Positions 17,950 to 26,016 of a DNA stretch of 64,000 nt are shown here, in pieces. Location of the stretch: positions 1 through 64,000 of the forward strand of contig JAKFUL010000019.1 in assembly GCA_021732665.1 (NCBI GenBank), written 5' to 3'. Under the pieces are notes generated by a model that did not search any database, was not told where the DNA came from, and saw nothing but the letters and a program-made list of their open reading frames with translations. Source of the DNA: Acetobacteraceae bacterium (GTDB lineage: Bacteria > Pseudomonadota > Alphaproteobacteria > Acetobacterales > Acetobacteraceae). Within the stretch, counting starts at the first letter, position 1. Each line of letters opens with the position of its first letter. The position numbers were made by a program, and so were the translations under genes.

Positions 17950-18344
17950 CAATCCAGGACCGCGATGGCGTTGATCTCGATCAGGTAGTCCGGCGAGGTG
18001 AACTTGTTCACCTCCACCATGGTCGAGGCCGGCGGCACGCCGGTGAAATACTCGCGGCGGATTTCATGGATGCGGTCGAAATGTTCCATGTTGCGGATAT
18101 AGACGTCGACCCGGCAGATATCCTCCAGCGTGCCGCCGGCGACTTCCACCGCCGCCTTGAGGTTGTCGCAGACCTGGCGGGTCTGGGCCTCGATATCGCC
18201 AATGCCGGTGATCGAGCCATCGGGGTGGCGGGCCGTCATGCCGGAAATGAACAGCAACCGGCCGCGCGCCTCGGTGATGGTGGCCTGCGAGAAATGGCCG
18301 TTGGGGGCGCGCAAACTGTCGGTGGAGATTTGTTTCTTCGGCAT
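17949..18344 (-). CDS. RidA/YjgF-family enamine/imine deaminase
   Basis: The 131-residue product has RidA-fold features: FSQATITEARGRLLFISGMTA, QTRQVCDNLKAAVEVAGGTLEDICRVDVYIRNMEHFDRIHEIRREYF and a C-terminal PPASTMVEVNKFTSPDYLIEINAIAVLD. A Glu in the last block matches the subgroup with a catalytic Glu, and the Arg normally seen before it is replaced, so this is not a housekeeping RidA. Members of this branch include 2-aminomuconate deaminase. It sits between the Ldh-type oxidoreductase and the amidohydrolase in the operon. Confidence 0.87.
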   Translation of the reverse strand: MPKKQISTDSLRAPNGHFSQATITEARGRLLFISGMTARHPDGSITGIGDIEAQTRQVCDNLKAAVEVAGGTLEDICRVDVYIRNMEHFDRIHEIRREYFTGVPPASTMVEVNKFTSPDYLIEINAIAVLD

Positions 18345-18351
18345 GGCGGGT

Positions 18352-19383
18352 TCAATCCTCGGGGAAGGGCAGGGCGACGGCGGCGGCGGCCTCCGCCAGG
18401 GCTTTCTGCGTGGCGGGGGCGAGGCTGATCCGCCCCCCGGCGGCGGCGATATTGGCCCGCGCGCGGTCGCCCGGCACCCGCACCGGGGCCGCGCCGGGTG
18501 CCGGCTGGCTGGCGCGGATGCGCGCGGCCAGGCCAGCGGCGGTGGCGCCGAAGACCTCCGGCGGGCCGAAGGCCGAAATATCGATGGCGAGGAAGAAATG
18601 CGCGCAGCCATAGGGCACGGCCGGGTCGCCATAGAGCCCGGCCACCGCATCGCCGACATTGCCTTGGCTCAGCCCGCCGCAGAGCAGCTCCATCATCAGC
18701 GCCAGGCCGAAGCCCTTTGGCCCGCCGGCCGGCAGCAGCATGCCGCGCACCGCGGCCGCGGCATCGGTGGTGGGGGTGCCGGCGGCGTCTGCGGCCCAGC
18801 CTTCGGGGATGGGCTTTCCGGCGGCCTCGGCCATGCGGATGCGGCCCATGGCGCCGGCGGAGAGCGCCATGTCGACCAGGATCGGCTCGCCCGCTGTCGG
18901 GCAGGCGATGGCGATGGGGTTGTTGCCGACCACGCGTTCGGCCCCGCCCGGCGCGGGCATCAGGGGCCGGGTGTTGGAGGAGACGAGGCCGATGCAGCCC
19001 TCCTGCGCGATCTGCAGCGCGAAGCGCCCGGCGGCGGCGATGTGGAAGCCGTTGCGCACCGAGACGGCGCCCAGCCCATGCGCGCGGGCCTTCTCCACCG
19101 CCAGCGCCGCGGCGCGCCGGGCGCTGACCTGGCCCAGCGCATTGCCGGCATCCATCACCACCGCGCCGCGATCCTCACGCACCACCACCCCCTCGGCGGT
19201 GGGCGAGACGGAGCCGGCGGCCAGCCTCGCCAGCATCATCGGCAGCAGCATCACGCCATGGCTGGGCAGGCCCTCCAGATCGGCCGCGACCAGCGCCTCG
19301 GCGGTTTCGCGCGCATGGGCCCCGGGCACGCCATGGGCGGCGAGAAGGGCTTCGACCAGCGCCTGGAGGGAGGCTGCCTTCAC
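18352..19383 (-). CDS. Malate/L-lactate/ureidoglycolate dehydrogenase-family oxidoreductase (Ldh_2)
   Basis: The 343-residue protein belongs to the non-Rossmann NAD(P)-dependent Ldh_2 family. Seen motifs are DLEGLPSHGVMLLP, NALGQVSARRAAALAVEKA, SVRNGFHIAAAGRFA in place of the usual NSNHFG, SSNTRPLMPAPGG, NPIAIACP and GGPKGFGLALMMELLCGGLSQG. It would oxidise a 2-hydroxy acid. Family members are usually 340-350 aa, so it is full length. The GTG start overlaps the cupin stop by 4 bp. The substrate is unknown. Confidence 0.88.
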   Translation of the reverse strand: MKAASLQALVEALLAAHGVPGAHARETAEALVAADLEGLPSHGVMLLPMMLARLAAGSVSPTAEGVVVREDRGAVVMDAGNALGQVSARRAAALAVEKARAHGLGAVSVRNGFHIAAAGRFALQIAQEGCIGLVSSNTRPLMPAPGGAERVVGNNPIAIACPTAGEPILVDMALSAGAMGRIRMAEAAGKPIPEGWAADAAGTPTTDAAAAVRGMLLPAGGPKGFGLALMMELLCGGLSQGNVGDAVAGLYGDPAVPYGCAHFFLAIDISAFGPPEVFGATAAGLAARIRASQPAPGAAPVRVPGDRARANIAAAGGRISLAPATQKALAEAAAAVALPFPED

Positions 19384-19790
19384 CTCGCGTCCTCGGGGTT
19401 GGTGTACCAGTCGGGCACCTGCGGGTAGTGCGGGCCGTCATAGATCTCCAGCACCACCGTGTCCTCATGGGCCACGGCCGGGCCATGCACCAGGCCCATC
19501 GGGTTGCAGTAGAAGCTGCCGGGCTCCAGCACCGTGGCGGTGGCGGTGTATTCGTAGCGGCCGGACAGGCAGAACATGAACTGGTTGGAGGCGTGGCTGT
19601 GCGGCTTGGGAATGCCGGCACCCTTGGCGAAGCGGATCAGCGCGATCGACGCCCCCGTCTCCTCATTGCGCCAGAGCATCTTCTCGGAAATCCCGGCCAG
19701 CGACTTTTCCCGCCACGGCAGGGAGGCGCTCTGGATCAGGATCTCGGTCAGCCCGGGGGCGCCTGCTGGCAGGCTGGGGGCGGTGGACAT
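19380..19790 (-). CDS. Cupin-domain protein, first gene of the eight-gene catabolic operon
   Basis: The 136-residue cupin has metal ligands in KPHSHASNQFMFCLSGRYEY (two His, with Gln at the usual Glu site) and GLVHGPAVAHED. The family includes ChrR-like cupins and small-ring dioxygenases such as acetylacetone-cleaving enzymes. The ATG at 19790 follows AGGAG by about 10 nt. A perfect inverted repeat at 19815-19828 lies 24 nt upstream, the same distance as for the other cupin gene at 20844, so this is probably the start of a GntR-controlled transcript running to 12781. Confidence 0.8.
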   Translation of the reverse strand: MSTAPSLPAGAPGLTEILIQSASLPWREKSLAGISEKMLWRNEETGASIALIRFAKGAGIPKPHSHASNQFMFCLSGRYEYTATATVLEPGSFYCNPMGLVHGPAVAHEDTVVLEIYDGPHYPQVPDWYTNPEDAR

Positions 19791-19814
19791 GGGGCGCGCG
19801 CTCCTGACGTGATT

Positions 19815-19828
19815 GGTGATATGTCACC
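19815..19828. promoter_or_regulatory. Probable GntR operator, site 1
   Basis: The sequence GGTGATATGTCACC is a perfect 5-bp-arm inverted repeat (GGTGA/TCACC) with a TATG spacer. It lies in the 62-bp gap between the GntR stop and the cupin start codon, ending 24 nt before that ATG. Thirteen of the 14 positions allow a match to site 2 with only the T/G centre and the last base differing. FCD-type GntR regulators commonly bind short GT-rich palindromes of this kind. The regulator assignment is inferred from adjacency. Confidence 0.65.
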
Positions 19829-19852
19829 TGATATGCGCGGCCCGCGCAAGCG

Positions 19853-20530
19853 TCATCGCCGCGCGGTTTCGGCTGCCGCCAGCAGCCGCAGCCGCGCGCG
19901 CAGATCATCCAGATGCGCGCGCATGGCCTGGCAGGCGGCCGCGCCGTCACCGGCCGCGAGTGCGGCCACTACCGCGCGATGCTGCCGCCCCGTGCGGCTA
20001 TGGTCGATGGTCTGCCACAGCGTGGGATACCATTGCCGGGTCGAGCGCTCATGCAGCCCGCGCACCACCTCCTCCAGCACCGCATTGCCCGACAGCGCCG
20101 CGATCCGGGCATGGAAGGCGCGGTCGGCCTCGATGAAGGCATCGATCACCGCGCCGCCATGCCCGGTGCCGGGGCGCGCGCCGTCGGAGGCCAGCATCCG
20201 CTCCAGCCCCGCGATATCGGCGGCGGTGGCCCGGCCGGCGGCCTGGCGGGCGATCTCCCCCTCCACCACCCAGCGCGCATCCAGCACCTCGATGATCCGG
20301 GCGATGGGGTTGGCCTGGATGATCACGCCGCGCCGCGGCACGATCCCGACCAGCCCATCCTGCTCCAGCCGTTTCAGCGCCTGGTGCACCGGCGTGCGCC
20401 CCAGCCCCAGCCCGGCCGAGATCGCGGCCTGGTTGAGATACTGCCCGGGCAGATAGAACAGCGTGTTGATGCGCTGCTTGATCTCGGCATAGGCGCGGTC
20501 GGCCAGCAGCGGGGCAGGTTTGGCCGTCAT
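19853..20530 (-). CDS. GntR-family transcriptional regulator, FCD type
   Basis: The 225-residue protein has an N-terminal winged helix (YAEIKQRINTLFYLPGQYLNQ, then GLGRTPVHQALKRLEQDGLVGIVPRRG) and an all-helical FCD ligand domain. The latter has Asp/His metal-type positions in DARWVVEGEIARQ, FIEADRAFHARIAALSGN and HRAVVAALAAGD. It would sense a carboxylate-like pathway intermediate. The start overlaps the upstream cupin stop by 4 bp (ATGA), so the two are co-expressed from the promoter near 20869. It probably regulates itself, the ABC genes and the operon starting at 19790. Confidence 0.92.
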   Translation of the reverse strand: MTAKPAPLLADRAYAEIKQRINTLFYLPGQYLNQAAISAGLGLGRTPVHQALKRLEQDGLVGIVPRRGVIIQANPIARIIEVLDARWVVEGEIARQAAGRATAADIAGLERMLASDGARPGTGHGGAVIDAFIEADRAFHARIAALSGNAVLEEVVRGLHERSTRQWYPTLWQTIDHSRTGRQHRAVVAALAAGDGAAACQAMRAHLDDLRARLRLLAAAETARR

Positions 20531-20844
20531 GCCGCGACGACCGGCGCCTTCAACTCCACCAGGATGTTGCGGTAGCGGGCACCCGTGGTGTTGCGCAGCG
20601 AATGCGGCTCGCCCGGCTCGCGCCACAGCGCCATGCCCGGCGCCTCCTTGGTGTGGACCAGGCGGCCCGAGGGGTAGCGCATCTCGTTGCGCCCCTCGGT
20701 CAGCGGGATGACGAGGTAGCTGTGCTCGTGGCGGTGCAGCGCCTGCTCCTCGCCCTCGGCCAGGTCGATTTCCCAAACGCGCACCGTGTCGTTCTCGAAC
20801 ACCACGCGCGTGCCGACGGGGCCATAGCTTGGTTCTTCGCCCAT
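20527..20844 (-). CDS. Small cupin protein co-transcribed with the GntR regulator
   Basis: The 105-residue cupin barrel includes VVFENDTVRVWEIDLAEGEEQALHRHEHSYLVIPLTEG (two His of motif 1) and GEPHSLRNTTGARYRNILVELK (motif 2). A strong AGGGAG precedes the ATG by 6 nt. It is short even for a cupin and may be a binding or isomerase domain for the pathway substrate. The operator-like repeat at 20869-20882 lies 24 nt upstream. It overlaps GntR by 4 bp. Confidence 0.78.
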   Translation of the reverse strand: MGEEPSYGPVGTRVVFENDTVRVWEIDLAEGEEQALHRHEHSYLVIPLTEGRNEMRYPSGRLVHTKEAPGMALWREPGEPHSLRNTTGARYRNILVELKAPVVAA

Positions 20845-20868
20845 GTTGTTCTCCCTTGTGGGATGTCT

Positions 20869-20882
20869 GGTGATATTTCACT
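20869..20882. promoter_or_regulatory. Probable GntR operator, site 2
   Basis: GGTGATATTTCACT is an inverted repeat with arms GTGA/TCAC around TATT. It is nearly identical to site 1 (19815-19828) and is placed exactly 24 nt before the start of the minus-strand cupin-GntR pair. It is also 55 nt before the ABC ATPase start on the plus strand, so one site could control both divergent transcripts. Confidence 0.65.
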
Positions 20883-20937
20883 ATGGCTCCCACAGGCCGC
20901 CGCCGCAACGGGCATGGCGGGACCGGACAAGGGGCGC

Positions 20938-21699
20938 ATGGCCGAACAACCCTTCGGGCGGATCGAGGCCGTCACCAAGACCTATCCCGGCGGCATCGTG
21001 GCGCTGGAGCGGGTGGATTACGACCTCAGGGCGGGCGAGCTGGTGGCGCTGCTTGGCCCGTCGGGCTGCGGCAAGACCACGCTGCTGCGGATGATGGCCG
21101 GCCTCACCCGGCCCAGCGCCGGCCGCATCAGCATCCGCGGCAAGATCATCGACGGCCCGCAGCCCGATTTCGGCTTCGCCTTCCAGAGCCCCAATTTGCT
21201 GCCCTGGCGCAGCGTGCTCGACAATGTGCTCTTCCCGGTCGAGATCGCCGGGCGGCTCGACACGCGGGCACGCGACCGCGCCATGGAATTGCTGGATGTT
21301 GTGGGCCTCAAGGGCTTCTCCCGCCTCCGCCCGCACCAGCTCTCCGGCGGCATGAAGCAGCGGGTGTCGCTCTGCCGCGCCCTGGTGCATGCGCCGTCGC
21401 TGTTGCTGATGGACGAGCCCTTTGGCGCGCTCGACGAACTCACCCGCATGGAGATGCATGATCTGCTGCACGCGATCCGCCAGAGCAGCGGCGCCACCAT
21501 CATGTTCGTCACCCACTCCATCGCCGAGGCCGTCTATCTGGCCGACGAAATCCTGGTGATGGGTCCCAGGCCGGGAAGGGTGGTGGAGCGCATCCGCGTG
21601 GAGTTGTCCTATCCCCGCCGTTCCGCCCAGCGCTATTCCGCCGAGGCGCGCGAATATGAACGCCAGGCCGGCGCCGCGCTCGGGGTGGTGCATGCCTAA
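20938..21699 (+). CDS. ABC transporter ATPase, SsuB/TauB/NitT type
   Basis: The 253-residue protein has Walker A GPSGCGKTT, Q-loop FAFQSPNLLPWRSV, signature LSGGMKQR, Walker B LLLMDEPFGALDE and the switch His in FVTHSIAEAVYLADEILVMGPRPGRV. This matches the nitrate/sulfonate/taurine importer class, the partner class of NMT1-type binding proteins. The ATG at 20938 was chosen since the domain starts there; another in-frame ATG at 20914 lacks a ribosome site. Its stop overlaps the permease start by 8 bp. Confidence 0.92.
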   Translation: MAEQPFGRIEAVTKTYPGGIVALERVDYDLRAGELVALLGPSGCGKTTLLRMMAGLTRPSAGRISIRGKIIDGPQPDFGFAFQSPNLLPWRSVLDNVLFPVEIAGRLDTRARDRAMELLDVVGLKGFSRLRPHQLSGGMKQRVSLCRALVHAPSLLLMDEPFGALDELTRMEMHDLLHAIRQSSGATIMFVTHSIAEAVYLADEILVMGPRPGRVVERIRVELSYPRRSAQRYSAEAREYERQAGAALGVVHA

Positions 21700-22453
21700 A
21701 GCCCTCGACATCCTGCTGCCGCTGCTCGGGTTCTGCCTGTTGCTGGCGGCCTGGCATTTCGGCGTGGGTTGGGCCGGGCTGCCGCCGGCGGTGCTGCCCA
21801 AGCCGCTTGCGGTCTGGGGCGCCATCAACACCCATTGGCTGCTGCTGCTGGAGGAGGGCTGGGTCACGCTGGTGGCGTCGGCCGCGGGCTTTGGCCTGGC
21901 CTTCCTCATCGGCGTGCCCATGGCGGTGGCCATCGCCGGCTCGCCTTTGCTCAACCGGATGTTCTACCCCCTGCTCATCGCCACCCAGTCGCTGCCCAAG
22001 GTGGCGCTGGCGCCCCTCATGCTGGTCTGGCTGGGGACGGGCATCGAGAGCAAGCTGGCCATCGCCTGGCTGGTCGCCTTCTTCCCGGTGGTGGTGAACA
22101 CGGCCACGGGGCTGCGCACCACGCCGCGGGAATATCTGGACCTCGCGGCGGTCACCCGCGCCAATGGCTGGCAGATCTTCTGGAAGATCAGGCTGCCGGC
22201 GGCCATGCCCTTCGTGCTGTCCGGCGCCAAGGTCGCCATCACCCTGGCGGTGATCGGCGCCGTCATCGGCGAATTCGTGGGCTCATCGGAAGGCCTGGGG
22301 CACCTGCTGCTGGTGGCCAACAGCCAGGTGAACACGCCCCTCGCCTTCGCCGCCCTGGTCGGGCTGGCGGTGCTCGGCATCGGTCTCTATGCCGCCGTGG
22401 CCGCGGTGGAACTGGCGCTGCGCCCCTGGTTCGGCGAGGCGCCGCCGCAGTAG
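21692..22453 (+). CDS. ABC transporter permease, SsuC/TauC type
   Basis: The 253-residue protein has about six membrane helices. The coupling-helix EAA motif reads REYLDLAAVTRANGWQIFWKIRLPAAMPFVLSG, and an earlier segment GVPMAVAIAGSPLLNRMFYPLLIATQSLPKVALAPLMLVWLG is typical of the nitrate/sulfonate family. It starts 8 bp inside the ATPase gene. No binding-protein gene follows; the NMT1-type receptor at 15070-16074 is the likely partner. The stop is only 7 bp from the convergent polysaccharide gene. Confidence 0.92.
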   Translation: MPKALDILLPLLGFCLLLAAWHFGVGWAGLPPAVLPKPLAVWGAINTHWLLLLEEGWVTLVASAAGFGLAFLIGVPMAVAIAGSPLLNRMFYPLLIATQSLPKVALAPLMLVWLGTGIESKLAIAWLVAFFPVVVNTATGLRTTPREYLDLAAVTRANGWQIFWKIRLPAAMPFVLSGAKVAITLAVIGAVIGEFVGSSEGLGHLLLVANSQVNTPLAFAALVGLAVLGIGLYAAVAAVELALRPWFGEAPPQ

Positions 22454-22460
22454 CGTGTCC

Positions 22461-25400
22461 TCAGTAGCGGATCACGTCCTTGCCCGATTGCTCGACGATG
22501 GTCAGGAACATCCGCTCCAGGGCATGCGCCAGGGTGCCGTCGATCTGGCCCAGCTCCGGCTCGAAATCCTCATGGCCGAGGCCCGCCTCATCCACCACGC
22601 GCAGCGCTTCGAAGCCGAACCAGAACATGGTGCCGGCGACGAAATCGCCGAGCCTGGGGCTGCCCATGCCCCAGGCCTCATACAGCGCGCGCATCCGCCT
22701 TTCGCTGTGCATGATGGTGGCAGGGTCGTTCAGCGTCATCAGCGACGCGTCCTTGGCCGCCATCCCCGGCTCGGCGTTGGAGAAGAACTTCTCCCGCAAG
22801 CCCTCCAGCACCTCGGGCGAGAGCAGATTGTCCACCAGCCGGCGCCGCCACTCCGCGCCATTGGCGAGGTGAAGCGACTTCTTGGAGTGGATCTTGCAGC
22901 CATAGGTGTAGCCCATCCCGGTGCCCACGCGCAGCGCCTGCAGGAAGGGGAAGACGTCGCGGCCGCGATTCTCCACCACCAGGATATGCACCGGCTTGAG
23001 GCGGGTGATGACCTTCTGCAGATCGGCCATGGCCCAGCCGGCGGGGATGGAGATGATGACATCGAGCGGGCGAGATGCGCGCGCCCGCGCGATGGCGTCG
23101 ACGAATTCCTCCAGCAGGTCGGCGTAAAAGAGATGCAAACAGACCGCGGTGTCGGAGTTGCGGGTCTGCCTGGCATTGTGCGCCGCCGCTTTCTGGCGCA
23201 GCGCCGTGCCATCGACGGTGGAGCGGGTGATGACCTCGGCCACGGCGGCGAGGTTGGCGTAGCCGAAGCGGCGGTCGGGCTCCAGATAGGCGCCCTCGCC
23301 CCATTCGTTCCAGGCGTTGATGAAGACCAGCCGCTCATGGGGCGGCAGGTATTCGGTCACGTGCCGGGTCGCGGCCTCGTACCAGCGGTGGAACAGGCTG
23401 GGGCGGGCGCCATGGAAGCAATGGCCGCGTCCGGGCTTGCGGGCCTCATTGTCCCAGCCCGGGAAGACGCCGGGGAAGCGCCGCGCCTCGCTCTCGGGCG
23501 GCTTGGCCAGCTTGGCCTCGGCGATCTCCACCACCTCCTCATAGCGGTAGACGATCCCGGCATGGTCGGGGTTGAGATAGGCCTGGTCGGTGTTCACCTG
23601 CCGCACATTGAGCCCATGCGGCGGGAATTCGGCCAGCGCGTCGAAGCCGAACTCTTCCGGCGCATCGAAGCCGAAGGCGGTGGTGGCGACCATGTAAAGG
23701 CCAGGCAGCCCGGCCTGCTCGGCCCGCTCGCGCCAGATCCGCACCATGTCGCGCACATTGGGGATGATGCTGGGCCGGTAGATGGTGATGACCGGCCGTC
23801 CATCGATGCGGATATAGCGCGGGTCCTGGAAGTAGCGCAGCAGATCGTCGAAGACCCGGGCATGGTCCTCCAGCGTGTGGGTCTGCTGCATGAGCACCTC
23901 GTGCTCGGCCCCGTCCCAGCGCCGGGTCCAGTTCTCATTCGCCCAGCACAGGCAGAAGGGCAGCTCCATGGTCGGGTCGGCCAGGAAGGTCTCGATCGGC
24001 TTTTCCAGCAGCCGGTGGCCGGCGAACCAGTAGTAATGGAAGCAGAAGCCATGCACGCCATAGAGCTTGGCCAGCTCGATCTGCCGGCGCAGCACATCGG
24101 GGTTGAGCAGGTCGTAGAAGCCCAGTTCGCCGGGCAGGCGCGGCTGGTAATGCCCTTCGAATTGCGGCACGGCCTTGGAGACATTGGTCCATTCGGTGAA
24201 GCCGCGGCCCCACCACAGGTCGTTCTCCGGAAAGCGGTGCATCTGCGGCAGGTAGTAGCAGATGGTCTTGAACAACGCCTTGTCCGCCGGCGGCGGGGCG
24301 GCGGAGATGGCGGCATATTCCACATCGCGCGCGCCGGTGGCGACCGCGAAGGCGCGGTTGTATTCGAGCTGGTGGAGCCCGCCATCGCCCCCCGCCTGGC
24401 CGCGCCCGCCGCGCTGCGGGATGGCCGGCTCGTATGTGAAGCTGGGGCCGAGCACGCCCGGCAGGCTCTCCGCCAGCGCCCGGCGCATGCTGCGCTCCAG
24501 CCGCGCCGGATCGGCCGTGCTGCCGGCCAGCACCGAGAGGCCGGAGCGCAGGAAGGCCATGGCGGCGTCATCCACCGCCGCCGCCTCATCCTCGCCGGTC
24601 GCGCCGATGCGCATCATGTCGACGCGCAGGATGATGAAACTGGCTTCGCCCTCGGAGGGGTCGAGGCGGATGCGGCGGATCGGCTGAGCCGCGCTGTACT
24701 GGGCGAACCAGGCCGAGGGGCTGGCCTGGTCGAAATAGACCGAGGTCTCGTCGGAGAAGCCGCGGCCCTCATCAACATAGATCCGCGGCCGGCCGGAGAG
24801 CTGGGCCTCGCTGTTGAGTTCCAGCACGAGGCGCCATTGCCCGGCCGGCAGCGGGAAATTCGTCTCCTCGTTGCGCACGTCCAGCCGCATCTGCGGGTCG
24901 TGATGCTGGGTGTGGTAGATCGAGACGCCGTCGATGGTGTCCCAATCCAGGTCGCTGACCGGCACGGCGGCGAGTTGCAGCAATTCCACCTTCTCGCCCA
25001 TCAAGGCGGCGGTGGGGCTGGCGAGTTGTGGCAGCAGGCGTTGCAGATCGGCGGCCTCCCGCCTGGCGTCGGGATTTGCGGGGTCGAGGGCGGCGCTGAG
25101 CAGATAGGCGTCCAGCGCCTCGGCCAGCCGGCCTTGCAGCTTCAGCACATGGCCGAGTTGCAGCGGCAGATCGGCATCGGGGGTGTGGCGCAGCGCCAGC
25201 GCCCGACGATAGGCCAACTCGGCCATCTCATGGATGCCGGATTCCTTGATGGCATGGCCATACTGCACCCAGATCGCGTCCAGGCCGGGGTCGATGAGGA
25301 GCGCCTGGGCATAGTGCCGCAGCGCATCGGGCCAGCGGCGTTCGCGGTTGGCTGTGTCGCCGGCGGTGATCAGGCGGGTCAACTCGCCCAACTCGCTGAG

Positions 25401-25724
25401 CGCCGCGCGGGCGGATTGGGCGGAGGGGTCGAGCATCAGGGCCGCGCGATAGGCGGCGATGGCCTCGTCCTGCCGGCCGGTCTCGCGCATGGCCCTTCCC
25501 AATGCGAGATGGGCGGCGGCCGAGAGCGGCATGGCATCGACAAAACCGCGGATGATGTCCTCGCGGCTGTCGCCTGGCGGCTCGACGGTCATCTCAAAGC
25601 GTGACGCCGGGACCATGCCTGAGGAGTTTGCCGCGCCGTTGACCGCAGGTTCCGCGGCGGGTTGGAGCAGGCCGCGAGCCATTTGGCGAAGGCCTTGCAA
25701 CTGGGACTTCCATTCCGTCGGCAT
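22461..25724 (-). CDS. TPR-WbsX-RgpF multidomain glycan biosynthesis protein
   Basis: The 1087-residue protein starts at the ATG at 25724, preceded by AAGGAAGG at 6 nt; an upstream in-frame start adds only disordered sequence. Residues about 50-240 are tetratricopeptide-like helices (AAHLALGRAMRETGRQDEAIAAYRAAL). About 240-430 is a beta-rich linker. About 485-840 is a WbsX-type glycosyl domain (YYLPQMHRFPENDLWWGRGFTEWTNV, FINAWNEWGEGAYLEPD). The last approximately 210 residues match RgpF rhamnan-synthesis sequences (HILVVENRGRDVFPFLQAL, CKIHSKKS). It probably builds or decorates a surface rhamnan or O-chain. Confidence 0.87.
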   Translation of the reverse strand: MPTEWKSQLQGLRQMARGLLQPAAEPAVNGAANSSGMVPASRFEMTVEPPGDSREDIIRGFVDAMPLSAAAHLALGRAMRETGRQDEAIAAYRAALMLDPSAQSARAALSELGELTRLITAGDTANRERRWPDALRHYAQALLIDPGLDAIWVQYGHAIKESGIHEMAELAYRRALALRHTPDADLPLQLGHVLKLQGRLAEALDAYLLSAALDPANPDARREAADLQRLLPQLASPTAALMGEKVELLQLAAVPVSDLDWDTIDGVSIYHTQHHDPQMRLDVRNEETNFPLPAGQWRLVLELNSEAQLSGRPRIYVDEGRGFSDETSVYFDQASPSAWFAQYSAAQPIRRIRLDPSEGEASFIILRVDMMRIGATGEDEAAAVDDAAMAFLRSGLSVLAGSTADPARLERSMRRALAESLPGVLGPSFTYEPAIPQRGGRGQAGGDGGLHQLEYNRAFAVATGARDVEYAAISAAPPPADKALFKTICYYLPQMHRFPENDLWWGRGFTEWTNVSKAVPQFEGHYQPRLPGELGFYDLLNPDVLRRQIELAKLYGVHGFCFHYYWFAGHRLLEKPIETFLADPTMELPFCLCWANENWTRRWDGAEHEVLMQQTHTLEDHARVFDDLLRYFQDPRYIRIDGRPVITIYRPSIIPNVRDMVRIWRERAEQAGLPGLYMVATTAFGFDAPEEFGFDALAEFPPHGLNVRQVNTDQAYLNPDHAGIVYRYEEVVEIAEAKLAKPPESEARRFPGVFPGWDNEARKPGRGHCFHGARPSLFHRWYEAATRHVTEYLPPHERLVFINAWNEWGEGAYLEPDRRFGYANLAAVAEVITRSTVDGTALRQKAAAHNARQTRNSDTAVCLHLFYADLLEEFVDAIARARASRPLDVIISIPAGWAMADLQKVITRLKPVHILVVENRGRDVFPFLQALRVGTGMGYTYGCKIHSKKSLHLANGAEWRRRLVDNLLSPEVLEGLREKFFSNAEPGMAAKDASLMTLNDPATIMHSERRMRALYEAWGMGSPRLGDFVAGTMFWFGFEALRVVDEAGLGHEDFEPELGQIDGTLAHALERMFLTIVEQSGKDVIRY

Positions 25725-26016
25725 ATCACGCCTTCCTTGTATCGAATTCTCCGCCCGGGAGGGCGGCCCGCCGATTGTTACCAGCATCATCGGACAGCGG
25801 CGATGCCGTCTGATGAACGCGCAAGGCCTTCATATTCATGTCACGCCGCCGCAGGTTTGGCAGCGACAGGGAAGCATCGAGCATTTTCCATACCAAAGCA
25901 TTTAGGCCAGAGAGCTGAATGCTGCCGAAGGCATAAAACTCCAGCGCAATAAAGACCATTGGCGAGTATCTGCTTGAAGGAGGAATTAAGAGTCTGCGAA
26001 AATGACGGCGACAATA
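25725..26016. other. 292-bp intergenic region, relatively AT-rich
   Basis: The stretch lies between two leftward genes and is clearly less GC-rich than its surroundings, especially 25880-26016. It should contain the promoter of the TPR-WbsX-RgpF gene. I cannot place -35/-10 boxes with confidence. A 77-codon minus-strand frame (25726-25959) ends two bases before the downstream ATG but lacks a ribosome site and recognisable features. A plus-strand AAGGAGGAATTAAG near 25977 looks like a ribosome site but is followed by no plausible gene. Confidence 0.5.

Noticed and set aside
22389..25604. 1071-codon open frame on the plus strand
   Set aside because: It is antisense to the TPR-WbsX-RgpF gene. 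Its translation is low-complexity, His/Gln/Arg/Gly-rich and matches nothing recognised; long shadows are expected at this GC content.
25726..25959. 77-codon minus-strand frame ending just before the TPR-WbsX-RgpF start
   Set aside because: No ribosome site, no homology-like features and codon use not typical of neighbours. Kept only as a remark in the intergenic entry.
25975..26010. Strong AAGGAGGAATTAAG ribosome-site-like sequence on the plus strand
   Set aside because: The following ATG is too far away and the frame runs antisense into the methyltransferase gene.
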